DNA of 64,000 nucleotides from assembly GCA_018873245.2 (NCBI GenBank), contig JAEMBT020000001.1, forward strand, positions 1,116,001-1,180,000, in the 5' to 3' direction. Source of the stretch: Archegozetes longisetosus. Taxonomy: Eukaryota; Arthropoda; Arachnida; Sarcoptiformes; Trhypochthoniidae. Under the pieces are notes generated by a model. That model made no database searches and had not been told where the DNA came from. It saw nothing but the letters and a program-made list of their open reading frames with translations. Below are positions 25,105-35,501 of the stretch, in pieces. The position numbers were made by a program, and so were the translations under genes. Positions within the stretch are counted from its first letter, which is position 1; each line of letters opens with the position of its first letter.

Positions 25105-25590
25105 TTAAGCGATCAATTCGTAAGGGATTGGGCTCAAATTTTGCGGTTTATTTACTTTGCTGACTCTAATAAGATGTCCCTCTCGCGGTTGTCGAGCCGA
25201 ACGCTTAAGATTTACTTTTACTCCGCTCTCTTTTGCTTTTCTCTTCAACTCCTCGTTTTGTTTCAATCGTTGTAAGAAGTCTTGTCGACAAGTTGAGTGA
25301 GAAATGTGCTCAATGCGGACATTTATCTTCTTCGCGATGATCCTATTTCTGACGCGTTTGTTAACAACCACTCCGACTGCGTGTTTGGTCACATTATAGA
25401 CACGTCCAGTCTTTCCGTGATAGAACTTGTGAGGCATTCCCTTCTGAAAGGCTCCATTACCTTTGATGTCAACGATATCTCCTCTTTTATAAACCTTCAG
25501 ATATGTTGACAAATGTTCGACTCCGTGACGGCGAAATCGACGTGAAAATAAATAGCGAGTGCCTCTTCTATACCCTTTTGGATTAGTCAT
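25105..25590 (-). CDS. RpL21: Ribosomal protein eL21 (161 aa)
   Basis: Component of the cytosolic 60S subunit. The frame reads [19 protein letters not shown] at the start and contains [32 protein letters not shown] and the C-terminal PREGHLIRV and [10 protein letters not shown], which fit eL21 over the whole length (human 160 aa). I chose the ATG at 25588-25590, not the in-frame ATG 12 nt upstream at 25600-25602: a good acceptor (tttacag) ends one base before it, so the upstream ATG lies in the 5' UTR intron. The matching donor gtaagt at 25679-25684 closes a short non-coding first exon. Expression is expected to be high and growth-controlled through a 5' TOP start. Confidence 0.97.
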   Translation of the reverse strand: MTNPKGYRRGTRYLFSRRFRRHGVEHLSTYLKVYKRGDIVDIKGNGAFQKGMPHKFYHGKTGRVYNVTKHAVGVVVNKRVRNRIIAKKINVRIEHISHSTCRQDFLQRLKQNEELKRKAKESGVKVNLKRSARQPREGHLIRVSKVNKPQNLSPIPYELIA

Positions 25591-25730
25591 TCTGTAAACC
25601 AATACAATAATTAGTTATATATTAATCTAATTCATTTCTAATTCACTCCGTTTTTCTTTAATTTCTTTTTCAATAATCACTTACTTTAAACGTGTTTTCT
25701 GTTGTCAGAGATATGGCCGAAAGGAAGAGG
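25591..25730 (-). promoter_or_regulatory. RpL21 non-coding first exon, 5' UTR intron and 5' TOP-like start
   Basis: Minus-strand order: pyrimidine tract CCTCTTCCTTTCGGCC (25715-25730), a short leader, donor gtaagt (25679-25684), intron to acceptor ttacag, then one base (25591) before the ATG. A CTTCCTTTC-type start is the usual 5' TOP signature of ribosomal protein mRNAs and sets the probable transcription start at about 25725-25730. The exact start is inferred. Confidence 0.6.
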
Positions 25731-27015
25731 AAATGATTTTCTTCGTTTAAATTCAATGCTTTTGAGCATGCGAATGTGTCATGTACCTAGTGTACATTTA
25801 GTACTATTTCTTCACGCTAGCTAACGTCATATACGCATGTAATGATATGATTAATCTGTTCGCATTTAACAGGGTTTAACTTAAAATATTCTTTCTCATG
25901 TAATTGAGATTATTTTAGGCGCAATTTTTGATACAAAATTGGATTACTAAAGTACTTACAAACTCAAGGCTAATGTAGTTTGAAATGAAAGCTAGTGTAA
26001 TTAAACTTGGTAATAATTGCGGTGTTTTTACTGATAACTTGTTAATTCTACAAAGTTGTATTTAGGAAAAACAAAGTTTCCAGAAAAGCTAGTTTAAGGC
26101 TCACCAGATATTGAATGATCTGCAGAATGAGCTAGTGGTCTAAGTTTCATCATAATTTAAGAGTACAAACAAGTACTCAAACATTTCATTCACTTGATCA
26201 CTTACGCACACAACATCTAATGTTGTTTTCTATGTCATACAACTACTTCTCAGCTAAAAATCTTAATTCTATAGTTGCATACATGTTAATTAATTATGTC
26301 TTAAAATGCGTCAAAACGACCTTCATAAAGTTCCACCTCTTGCCATACAGCTCAAAATAGTTAAGTGTTCAAATCAGAATTACGAACTAATGGAGAGCAT
26401 TTTTAAGAATCGATAAATCAGATTCAAAGTTCTTTTGATAAACAATAGTATATCAATAACTCGTTTTTTGCCTAAAAGTCGATTTAGAACTTTATAGAAT
26501 TAACGTGACAATAATCTGATGACTAAAAGATACCAAATTAATAAGATATTAAAAGCTAACCAAACCATTTTCCAAAGTCTTATAATTATTTTAATAATTA
26601 GTGATCGCAAACATGAATTAAATAAATGATAAAAAAATTTAACTTTATTTAAAATCAACTTTTATCGGCCCTTCACCTTTTTGCACTTGTGAGTGAGCTC
26701 TCGAGAGAATATCACATTTATTTCTACGATTCATCTAAGATGTCACAAGTTTTTTAAAATTAATTTCAAAGTATTATTCTGGAAAAATTAATAAAATTAG
26801 TTTATTAGAGAACTGATTACTAAATGCATATGTGATTAACAGGAGAAAATTGAATACATATCAAGTTTCAATTTTGGTGGCAAACAATATATTATAATTT
26901 GAACATTGTATTGAAAATGATTAATAAAACAGATCGATATAATTGATTCATTTCTACAATATTAGGTAAACAATGAGAATCTGATTGAGCCATTGATTGC
27001 TCAACATGAATACAA
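25731..27015. other. Gene-free interval upstream of RpL21 / downstream of the SDR gene
   Basis: About 1.3 kb, AT-rich. It holds the RpL21 upstream region and the 3' UTR of the SDR gene (minus strand). I see no exon, RNA gene or repeat of note. Confidence 0.5.
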
Positions 27016-27837
27016 TTAGAAGGGGATCACATTTCCGTCATAGTTCAACATCTTTCCAATAACCGATTCGTTTATATTTTTGATAGTATTAATCATATTA
27101 GAGACACTCGTCAATGGAGTGATAGATGCATTCTTTCCGCCCATATCTGTCTGAACCCAACCGGGATGTAAACCAATCACATTAATTCCGAACGGCTTTA
27201 GGTCTACGGACAAACTTTTAGAAATCATGTTAAGCGCTGCTTTACTCGCGCGATACGGATAATAACCACCAGAATTGTTGTCATCAATCGATCCCATTCT
27301 CGATGTTATGTTCACAACTGCTGTCTTACGACTCGCGGCTGAAACCTATTCATAGATTAGTTCAAAACAAGCAAAATCAGTATTTATTCAACTATATAAT
27401 ATGAAATATATTTTTGTGAGTTGACCAGTTGATCAATTGATTCAAACCTTAAGCAGTGGCAGCAAAGCTTTTGTCAACATAAGAGGTGTAACCGAATTGA
27501 CCTCAAAATTTTCTAACAAACTCTGCGGACTAACGCTTTCGAGATCATCCCTGAGAAGAATGCCCGCGTTATTAATCAATAGATCGATTCCTTGTTCGCC
27601 AACTATTTGTCCGACTTGTGACACAAACTGTTCGTAATCGCTGTAATTTTTTGTGTCTAATTTCAAAATGTGAATCGAACCATTAGCTGCTCTCAATTTT
27701 TCAAGTTCTTCATTACTCGATTGTCTGGAAGTCGCGATTATATACTTAGGCGGTGGTGAAAGTGATCCCAATTGTCTGACAAATTCGAGACCAATACCAC
27801 GATTGGCACCAGTTATCAATACTGATACAAAACTCAT
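27016..27837 (-). CDS. Sniffer/C-factor-like short-chain dehydrogenase (2 exons, 239 aa)
   Basis: Classical SDR, predicted NAD(P)H-dependent carbonyl reductase of the sniffer (Drosophila CBR)/C-signal-like group. Exons 27448-27837 and 27016-27345 join in phase 0. Cofactor motif TGANRGIG at residues 9-16, NNAG at 89-92, catalytic Tyr161 and Lys165 in YRASK, and the following LHPGWVQTDMGG, which is typical of sniffer relatives. Fly sniffer shares IHIL, KSLSVDL, HPGWVxTDMGG and a C-terminal NYDG. No signal peptide or membrane segment, so probably cytosolic. Length fits the group (about 240-250 aa). The natural substrate cannot be read from the sequence; in Drosophila sniffer limits oxidative damage in neurons. 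Confidence 0.9.
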
Positions 27838-28490
27838 TTCTTTACTTATTATTGATTAAATCACTTTAATATTAATTATTAAATTTGCAAATAATTACAA
27901 TATTTGGCAGTTTTGTCAATGAATCGACAATTTGTCAAATTATTACTTATTGAATGCGATGTGATTATTATTAGAGAAATGGGACGAACTTTACATATAA
28001 TAATCACTAATAATTGGTTGAAACAAACCAATACGAGAGAGAATAGCTTAATTTATCCAAACTTTATTCAAATGTCTCTTTACTTCAGGTTTGTCAAGGC
28101 TCTGACGCATAAATAGAGTACGGCTATTATGAAAACTACATTTATTATGCAAAATATTAGACGAATAGGATGTTTAAGATTTGATACTTAATGTATATCC
28201 TTGGAGAAGATCCTAAATATACCTGACGCTACACATGAATATAAAGTAACGTTTCAATTTGGCGTTCCTTTTTACAAGTAATCAATATCTTCAACTTACA
28301 GTCTAATACGATTGCAAATATGCTTAAGTTCTCTTTTTTATTAAACTATTACTTTGATTCTCATGTGCTAAATGTATGACAATTCGTATAATTGATCTAT
28401 TAATTAATGTGAAGTGTCTCATTCTATCTAATCGCTAATAACTAGTGTTATTCATTATTTTCTTAATATTGAAATTATAAATAATGAATA
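27838..28490. other. Upstream region of the SDR gene
   Basis: About 0.65 kb of AT-rich DNA between the SDR start codon and a palindromic element. A 70-codon plus-strand frame (27904-28116) has no recognisable content and is taken as chance. Confidence 0.45.
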
Positions 28491-28667
28491 ATTGGGTTGT
28501 TATGAAATACCTTGAAGTCTATATTAAAATGCTACAATATTTGCATGTTTTTATGAGCACTTTATCAAAAACTTATAATTACATTAAAGAATATTTTGAT
28601 AAAGTACTTAATATACAAATATTGTAGCACTTAATATAGACTTCTAGATATTTCATAGCAACCTAAT
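28491..28667. mobile_element. Palindromic MITE-like element with TA flanks
   Basis: The left arm (from 28491, ATTGGGTTGTTATGAAAT) is repeated inverted in the right arm (to 28667, ATTTCATAGCAACCTAAT). Arms of about 75-80 nt pair imperfectly along almost the whole element, with a central loop near 28571-28593. Flanking TA dinucleotides (28489-28490 and 28668-28669) look like a target-site duplication, as in Tc1/mariner-type elements. There is no transposase frame. The inverted arms are seen; the MITE assignment is inferred, because only one copy is in view. Confidence 0.6.
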
Positions 28668-28669
28668 TA

Positions 28670-29087
28670 AACTTTTATCCAAATAATACTTTTCTATTCT
28701 CAAGTTTAGAGCAATCAATTTTGTTTGAGATACTCGGCTAAAAGTCAATCAGGTTATCGGTAGTTTGAATACAAGTGTTTAGATAATTTAACTAAAAAAT
28801 TGCAAGTCAATTATTGAATTTTACTGAAGTTTGAAGAAAATAGTCAAAATTTAATAGCTATATTTGTTTAGGTAATATAAATCAAACAAGCTATAATAAA
28901 CAAATAAATGGAGATTCAGTCTAAATGAATGGATCAGTCAAAGTAATTTATAACATTCTCCATAAACTTATTGCTCTAATTAAATGACAAATTCATTGGT
29001 TTAAATAGATCTAATAGATAAAAATATTGACAAAGCTTAAAATTGAACGAACTAATTTCAATTTAATTGCTATTAGTAGTGTACAAG
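28670..29087. other. 3' flank of egghead
   Basis: About 0.4 kb of AT-rich DNA, probably the 3' UTR of the minus-strand egghead gene. Nothing else is seen. Confidence 0.45.
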
Positions 29088-30720
29088 TTAAACATTGAAA
29101 GCAGGAGTTAATTGTTTTTGAACAATATAAAATTTATGTTTTTTTCCTGCAAAACCCCATAAAACTGCTATATTCTCTATGATTACATTAAAAGGTATTG
29201 TGAAAACAGAGCCAAATATACAAAGTAAATATCTAAAAAGCCCTATTCTCATTAAGCTAAAAGACTTGATAACACCAAAAATATACATATAGATAGAAAC
29301 TGCGCCAACAAAAGTAGATAAAAAGTTACACCAAGAAGTTGGCGGCAAAGGGTAAAGACTAGCGAATATTAAGTTAGATGTGCTTAAAGGCATTGTGAGC
29401 CAGGCATAGAGAGACATCGCCAAAAATATTTTATTCTGCAGTGGCACAGCATTCGAGTGAACCACAAGAAAGATTCCTTGCATCCAACGCTTTCGTTGTT
29501 GCAAGAAGTCTTTTATTGTGAACGGAGATTTCTCCCACATTTCGCCCTCAATGAAGTCGAATGTATATCCTTTCTTGTATGCGATCATTGAAAAATAACA
29601 GTCTTCTGCAACAGATCCATCTAATCCATGGTCAAAAGACACAGATCTTTCGGCACTCAGTTTAGTGACCACATAAGAACCTAAAAACAACACTTAGTTT
29701 AAGTGAATGACTAATAAAATTACATGACTAATCAAAACTCAGCCATACAACGATTTAGTATCGGTTAATACAAAATGTGAAACTGATTCTCAACGGTACT
29801 AATAAGAGATAGAAAAAGTAATTGAAGATGCTCATTAAATTGGGTACCTTTCCAACTGAAGAGTGGTCTATGAAACATGTAGAACTGAAATCTCAATTTT
29901 CCCATATCATCGGCCACTCGAAAGGAGTCGGCTAAAGTGGTCAACCAATTGACAACATCTTCGTTGGCATAAGTAATTAGCCCTTGACCGAACTCGTGCT
30001 TGCTACTCAAAACAAAGTTAATAATACCGCGAACCGCGTTCTCAGTCATTATAGTTTCTTCATCCAAGTGAACGACCCAATCGTTGTCTCCCAGTATGTT
30101 GTTCTCGTCCTCCAAACAGTACTGAAGCGCTCGTGCCTTCAATTCAGATTTAGATTGGTTAAATTTAATTATCAATTCTTACACTGTAATGAGTGAGTGT
30201 AAGTTAGCACTACCTTAAAGAGAGCCCCAGTTTTTGTGCGATAACTGTTTGGGACGACAACTTCTCTAATCCTTGGATGTTTCATAAGGCCAATCGGTTT
30301 GTCGGTTACCACTTCTATTATGAAGTTTTCGAGACCTACATCGAGGCACGTATTCATATTCCGATTCACATTATTATGAATCAAATCAGGATAATCTCCA
30401 CGTGTAACAGTTCTGATGCAAATAAAGGGCGCCAAAAGTGGTGTTCCCTTAAGTGTCACTTTGTCAGGAAATGCGTTATACAGAGTCAGACCTAAGAAAT
30501 TGCAGATCACTTGTGGCAATGATAATAAGGCCAAAAATCTTAATATGTATAGGAAATATGCTGTCAAATAGCCATAGCTGACAAACGGGTCTTCAATTGG
30601 ATTATCTTCATCGCTATACCAGAGGGTGAGTCCACCGCTAAGTAATTCAAATACCAATATCACAGTCAAAAGTAGAGAGCAATGAAGTATGTGCTTAGTC
30701 GTCGAGCTCAACACTATCAT
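29088..30720 (-). CDS. egh: Egghead beta-1,4-mannosyltransferase (3 exons, 462 aa)
   Basis: GT2-family membrane glycosyltransferase that adds mannose to glucosylceramide to start arthro-series glycosphingolipids in invertebrates. Exons on the minus strand: 30214-30720, 29848-30136, 29088-29680, phases consistent. The start at 30718-30720 gives MIVLSSTTKHILHCSL, matching the fly MNSTTKHLLHC; in-frame ATGs further upstream give no conserved sequence. Hydrophobic segments occur at the N-terminus (about residues 8-30 and 45-75) and four or so after residue 330. Catalytic residues: HLDEET (192-197), ED at 291-292 and QQRKRW (326-331), the GT2 processive-type Q/RxxRW motif. Near-invariant stretches include PFICIRTVTRGDYPDLI and GQGLITYANEDVVNWLTTLA. 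Length fits fly Egh (457 aa). It is divergent from CLOCK, with 697 nt between start codons. Confidence 0.96.
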
Positions 30721-31417
30721 TATTTCAATTAATTGCTTATCAGTTTTGATTTTCAACTTATTCAGATTGTAATGAGATTCATTTTGATGAACTAATAATA
30801 AATTTAAGATCAATTTGTCATGTTTTCCTTATTACTGACCGTTTGTCAACTAATTGCGGTAATTTTAAGGTGTTTCCCAATGTTTAAAAGTCAATTCATG
30901 TGACCATAGTAACGATTTCATGAGTAAATTGACACTAATTTATAAGATATTATACTAAATACGTCGTTAAATACTCAAACAACTCAAACCCCTATTCAGT
31001 ATTCCCTATGAAAGTTTATATGAATATTGTTTGACGTAACTTATCGTCATAATATTGAAGAGACTGACTGAAAGTATTTTCTAGTCAAAAATCACTGTCA
31101 TTTAGTAATTACTTGATAATAACGCAATGAAAATCTAATTTAAACGTTATATTTGGGTTTGCATTTAGTTATTGGCGCTAGAGTTGAGATGCCCTGTTAG
31201 TCATACTGATGTCACTTAAAGTGTAGTCAAATCAATGATATAATACTGAAAACATTGCGTAATCTATAATAAGTGCGCACTTCACGCAAACAACTGTCAA
31301 ATATGTTTATCTATTTGTTATTTGAGTTGTTTTGAAACTAATTTAAAGCAAACATTGATTGGGTATTAATTAAGTAGAGATTGCTCTGATCTCTTATCTG
31401 TTCGCTAATCGTTAGAC
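30721..31417. promoter_or_regulatory. Shared divergent interval egghead / CLOCK
   Basis: 697 nt between start codons on opposite strands. It must hold both 5' UTRs and promoters. I see no canonical CACGTG E-box here; a CATGTG variant lies near 30897. No coding segment is evident. Confidence 0.4.
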
Positions 31418-33504
31418 ATGAAGAGGTCGTATTCTATTTCTCATAAACATTCGTCAAACACTTTCAAAAACGAGTAAATATTTTAATTTTTAATTCTATA
31501 AATAAACCAAATGACAAGTAAACCAATCAATGGTTAGTATTAATTATTAACTATCTCTTGTTGCAGTTTGCTATCGACTGAAACAAATGATTTTAATAAC
31601 AACGAAGACATTGATGATGAAAAGGATGAAAATAAAAGGTATAGTAATATGAGTGAAGCTCACATTCAATGTTTGGCTCGCATTCATTCAAACCATTAAG
31701 AGATTGAAACAGAATGTTATTAAGTGAATGCGATCCGTCAACACATTTGATCGATTGATCTTCAGTTAATTGTATTTATCTTAATTTTTTTTAATTTGTT
31801 ATGACTTTTATCATATTTAGAAAGAGTCGTAATCTGAGCGAAAAGAAAAGAAGAGATCAGTTCAATCTATTAATAAATGAATTGTGTTCTATCATTAGTT
31901 ATGAACCAAAGTCGTCGTCGAGTATTGCATCTGATGGTGTACCAGAGAATTCAAATAGTAGTAAACAAAAGATGGACAAATCATCTATTCTTCGATCAGC
32001 GATCGCATTTCTTAAGACTCATTCAGAACTGATGAATAAAAATAATAGACAAGAATCTAATGAGCAGCAAAAGTTGAACGAAACAAATGTATCACAGCAG
32101 ACAATCTTCTCATGGAAGCCATCATTTCTGGTGAACGACGAATTCATTTATTTAATGCTCGAGGTAAGTATTTCTCTTACTATTTGATGAAGTGAACCAT
32201 TTAAAGGAGTTTAAATTACGACTAATTGTTCAATCAAATAGGCTTTAGATTCGTTTATGATTATAATCGATGCCAATCCTAAAGGAAAGATTATCTATAT
32301 TTCTGAAACAGTTATTCCATTACTTGGAATGACTTCGTCCCAAATCAGTTCGAAACTAAAGAATAGTAACGATCACTCAGATGATAACAGTTTAACAATT
32401 TATGATTTGATACATGAGGAGGAAAGAAATTTTATGGAAAAGTTACTTGAAGGCAAAGGATTTGATCCTTTCATGGCACCTTTCGCTTCAGTTTTACTCC
32501 ACTTTAAAGATCATGACATCAATTCTAACTCGCATAAGTACCAATTGGTTCGTCTTCTCGGTTCCTTTTATGATATGAATGATTTTAGCGGAAAATTAAT
32601 GTTTCCTCAATCGGATCATAAATGTTTTGTGGCCATCGGTCGTTTGCAAACTCCAAAATTTTTGCGGGAATTGAGTTTTCAGTCGTCCTTTAATGATAAT
32701 GAGTTCGTTTCGCGAAACTCTCTTGAATGGAAGTTTCTATATCTTGACCATAGAGCGCCTCCAATTATCGGTTATTTGCCGTTCGAAATTCTGGGCACTT
32801 CTGGCTATGATTACTACCATTGGAATGATTTGGAGGATATAGTAGCAGGACATGAACAGTTGATGAGAACCGGTGAGGGAACCTCCTGTGTTCATCGGTT
32901 TCTAACTAAGAGTCAGCAATGGATTTGGCTTCGGACCAGCTATTATATAGCTTACCATCAGTGGAACTCTAAGCCTGAATTCATTGTTTGTACCCATACT
33001 GTTGTCAAAGATAGCGAAGTTGCAAAGACCAAAGTCGAAAAAATCAATCTTAGAATCAAGAATAAAATCGATGAAACCCGTTCCCTAACAATGTCTAAAG
33101 AAAATGAGATTAATTCTGATTTCACATCTGAGGGTTCGAAGGAACCGTGTTCTTCGACTTCGATTAGTTGGTCGTCTGATCGCAGACCAGAATCATTGAA
33201 TTCCTCACTCGATTATCCGACTGTAAGCCATACTTCTGCTGCTAATGTGCCCTCACTGACAGTAACATCAACTTGCACTATGTCTAATAATTCTTCAAAA
33301 CCTGTCCCCCAAAAGGCTGCTATTAATGAGTCGGAATCTCTACAATCAAACGTCAGCCTCGTTCCCCCGCAAAACCATTCACTTCTTCATGAATTTCTCC
33401 AACAAAAGCGTGAGCTACTTCAGCATCAAATCAAACAACAGCAAGAAGAGCTGAGACGTGTCTCAGAACAACTGGTTTTTGTCAAAGCAGTCAATAATGA
33501 ATAG
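31418..33504 (+). CDS. Clk: CLOCK circadian bHLH-PAS transcription factor (4 exons, 577 aa)
   Basis: CLOCK/NPAS2-class factor; with CYC/BMAL1 it binds E-boxes and drives the circadian oscillator (family knowledge). Exons 31418-31473, 31567-31638, 31821-32163, 32242-33504, phases consistent. Residues 21-43 are acidic; the bHLH begins [16 protein letters not shown] (43-58) and its second helix begins [16 protein letters not shown] is about residues 143-290 and PAS-B about 307-412, with the CLOCK signatures [25 protein letters not shown] and [19 protein letters not shown] Ser/Thr-rich region follows, then a Gln-rich helix ([17 protein letters not shown], about 555-571), matching the segment encoded by exon 19 of mouse Clock, and the protein stops shortly after. 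Two oddities: the loop between the bHLH helices is about 19 residues longer than in human CLOCK, and the long C-terminal poly-Gln activation region of insect CLK is missing. Confidence 0.93.
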
Positions 33505-35501
33505 TCGGTTGGTAGATCTGCTTAAAGTACTATGAAGACTGAATCTTTTATATAAGATTTTTTTGAATTCTTGCTAATTGAGAGGATGATTGGTTCTAGA
33601 CTGAAAACAGTATTTGTTAATTAACTTATATGATGTATTACTTGATATCATATGTTTTAGTCAAGTTCGTGCTGTGATTTTTATTATGAGTTTTATTTAT
33701 TTTTATTTACTTTGTGCATATATTTGACATATCCTTTACATTATTGTCAATATATGTTGATTAAGTGCATGATTGCAATGTCGTTAAGTCCATATTAATC
33801 TAAACATGGGAACTATAATTCTGTGATTTCAAAAGTTTTGAATCAAACATTAAAATAGCATATATCAAAATTTTGAGCTTTTATTGTTGGAACAAACTTA
33901 ATCAAAATCTTAAGTAGAATGTTGCTACACGCCTGTTCAAAGACTAATACTCATAAGTACTCAAAAGATATGAAAAATCAATTTTGGATCAATTTCTTCC
34001 GTCCCATTATATGGTTCTTATAATTCTATGATCTCATGAAAAATTCTAGTCCAAACTCGTTGCTTTCATTACTTAAGGTCTTAATCAACAATAATTATAT
34101 TACTCAGAAAGCCTTACAGTTTTGAGCTTTAAGTTTTTAAGTATTTACAGATAAATAATAATGCTCATCGAATATTCCTATAACACACTTGTACTGTAAA
34201 CCAAGTTATCTGATCAATTTCAAATACAAATTATCGATGAAGCTAAGCTAGTTTCAAACAGACTTATGTCCAATTAGTGAGATTTTTCGAAAATTAATCT
34301 AAAAACAGTCTTCTGCCGAATAAGCCTATTTGTCGCTTTATTGTCAGTGCCATTGATGGTTCATGTTTTGTGTCATTATATTATTATCAGCATAATCAAC
34401 AGTATACCTGTTCTATTATTCAACATATCAAAACTTATGAAATATATACTTATATTTTGTTATATATGTTGTGTTTTGCATCAAATTATTTATATTCCAT
34501 TTTATTTTGAAGATTTTCTCGGTGTTATTCTTGTTATCAATAAAATGAATATATTATTCGAATTTATTTTAACATATTTGTTAGTAAAGTTGTATTATCA
34601 AATTTTCGCCAATCATTTATTTTGAATCTGGAATTATGCAAAAATTCTCCCAAATCTAAATCTTCAACATTCAAATATAAAGATATCAACATTAGTAGTA
34701 ACGACTTGTTGAGAAAATTAGCCTTTAATAAGTAATTTTGTATCTTTTCTCAAGTCTGAATTTGTCAGTGCGATCGGTCCTTCAATCTTAATATTCTTGA
34801 ATTGTTCAGATCAACAAGTTATTAAAGACAGGTAACTTAAATGGCAGGTAAAAAGCAACAATCTGGAACCAAACTTGTGGCTCAAAATGAACTCAAGTAT
34901 TTTTGATGGTAAGACTAAATTGTAGAAAGAATAGAAGAGAATATTTAAATATTTTTTATTAATCAATTGGCAATAAGAGAATCAACTATAATAATAGGTC
35001 CCACATTTACAGATTGGTCTGTATATATGTTAAAGAATTTGTTCAGTTTTTGAAAGATTATGCTATCACTGAATTATGTATCTTTAAAATGACATATCGT
35101 AACAATACATTAGTTGCAAATGTATATAATGTTAGGATTATTCGAGTGGAAAGCACTTATGGGAAGTATTGATATTTCGCTTAATATTACAACCAATGTA
35201 TCGCTTTTCACATTAATTCATATAAAATCATTTATATTACAAATGTCTAACTCAGAGAAAAGCGACACAAGTCTTCTTCTGGAATCTTCTTCCGGAATCT
35301 TCTACTCTGAATGTCAGACAAAAGTAGCCTGAACTTCATTTTCTTGTTCTTCTTTGATGCTCTGTTGATGATGAATGCTATGTCGTTGAGGTGTTGTGGC
35401 CGTGAATTGTCTGAATATGTATTCGGTTTTGTAATCAATTGAATAATCACGTCTTTCTATTGATTTATATCCTGAAAATATAGAATTGTTTTGAAAAATT
35501 T
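33505..35501. other. Convergent interval downstream of CLOCK
   Basis: About 2 kb between the 3' ends of CLOCK and the minus-strand membrane-protein gene. AT-rich, with an AATAAA near 34539. A hydrophobic 94-codon plus-strand frame (34341-34625) has the composition expected of translated AT-rich DNA. No exon is supported. Confidence 0.5.

Noticed and set aside
34341-34625. Hydrophobic 94-codon plus-strand frame downstream of CLOCK
   Set aside because: Composition matches translated AT-rich 3' flank; no splice acceptor joining it to CLOCK and no family match.
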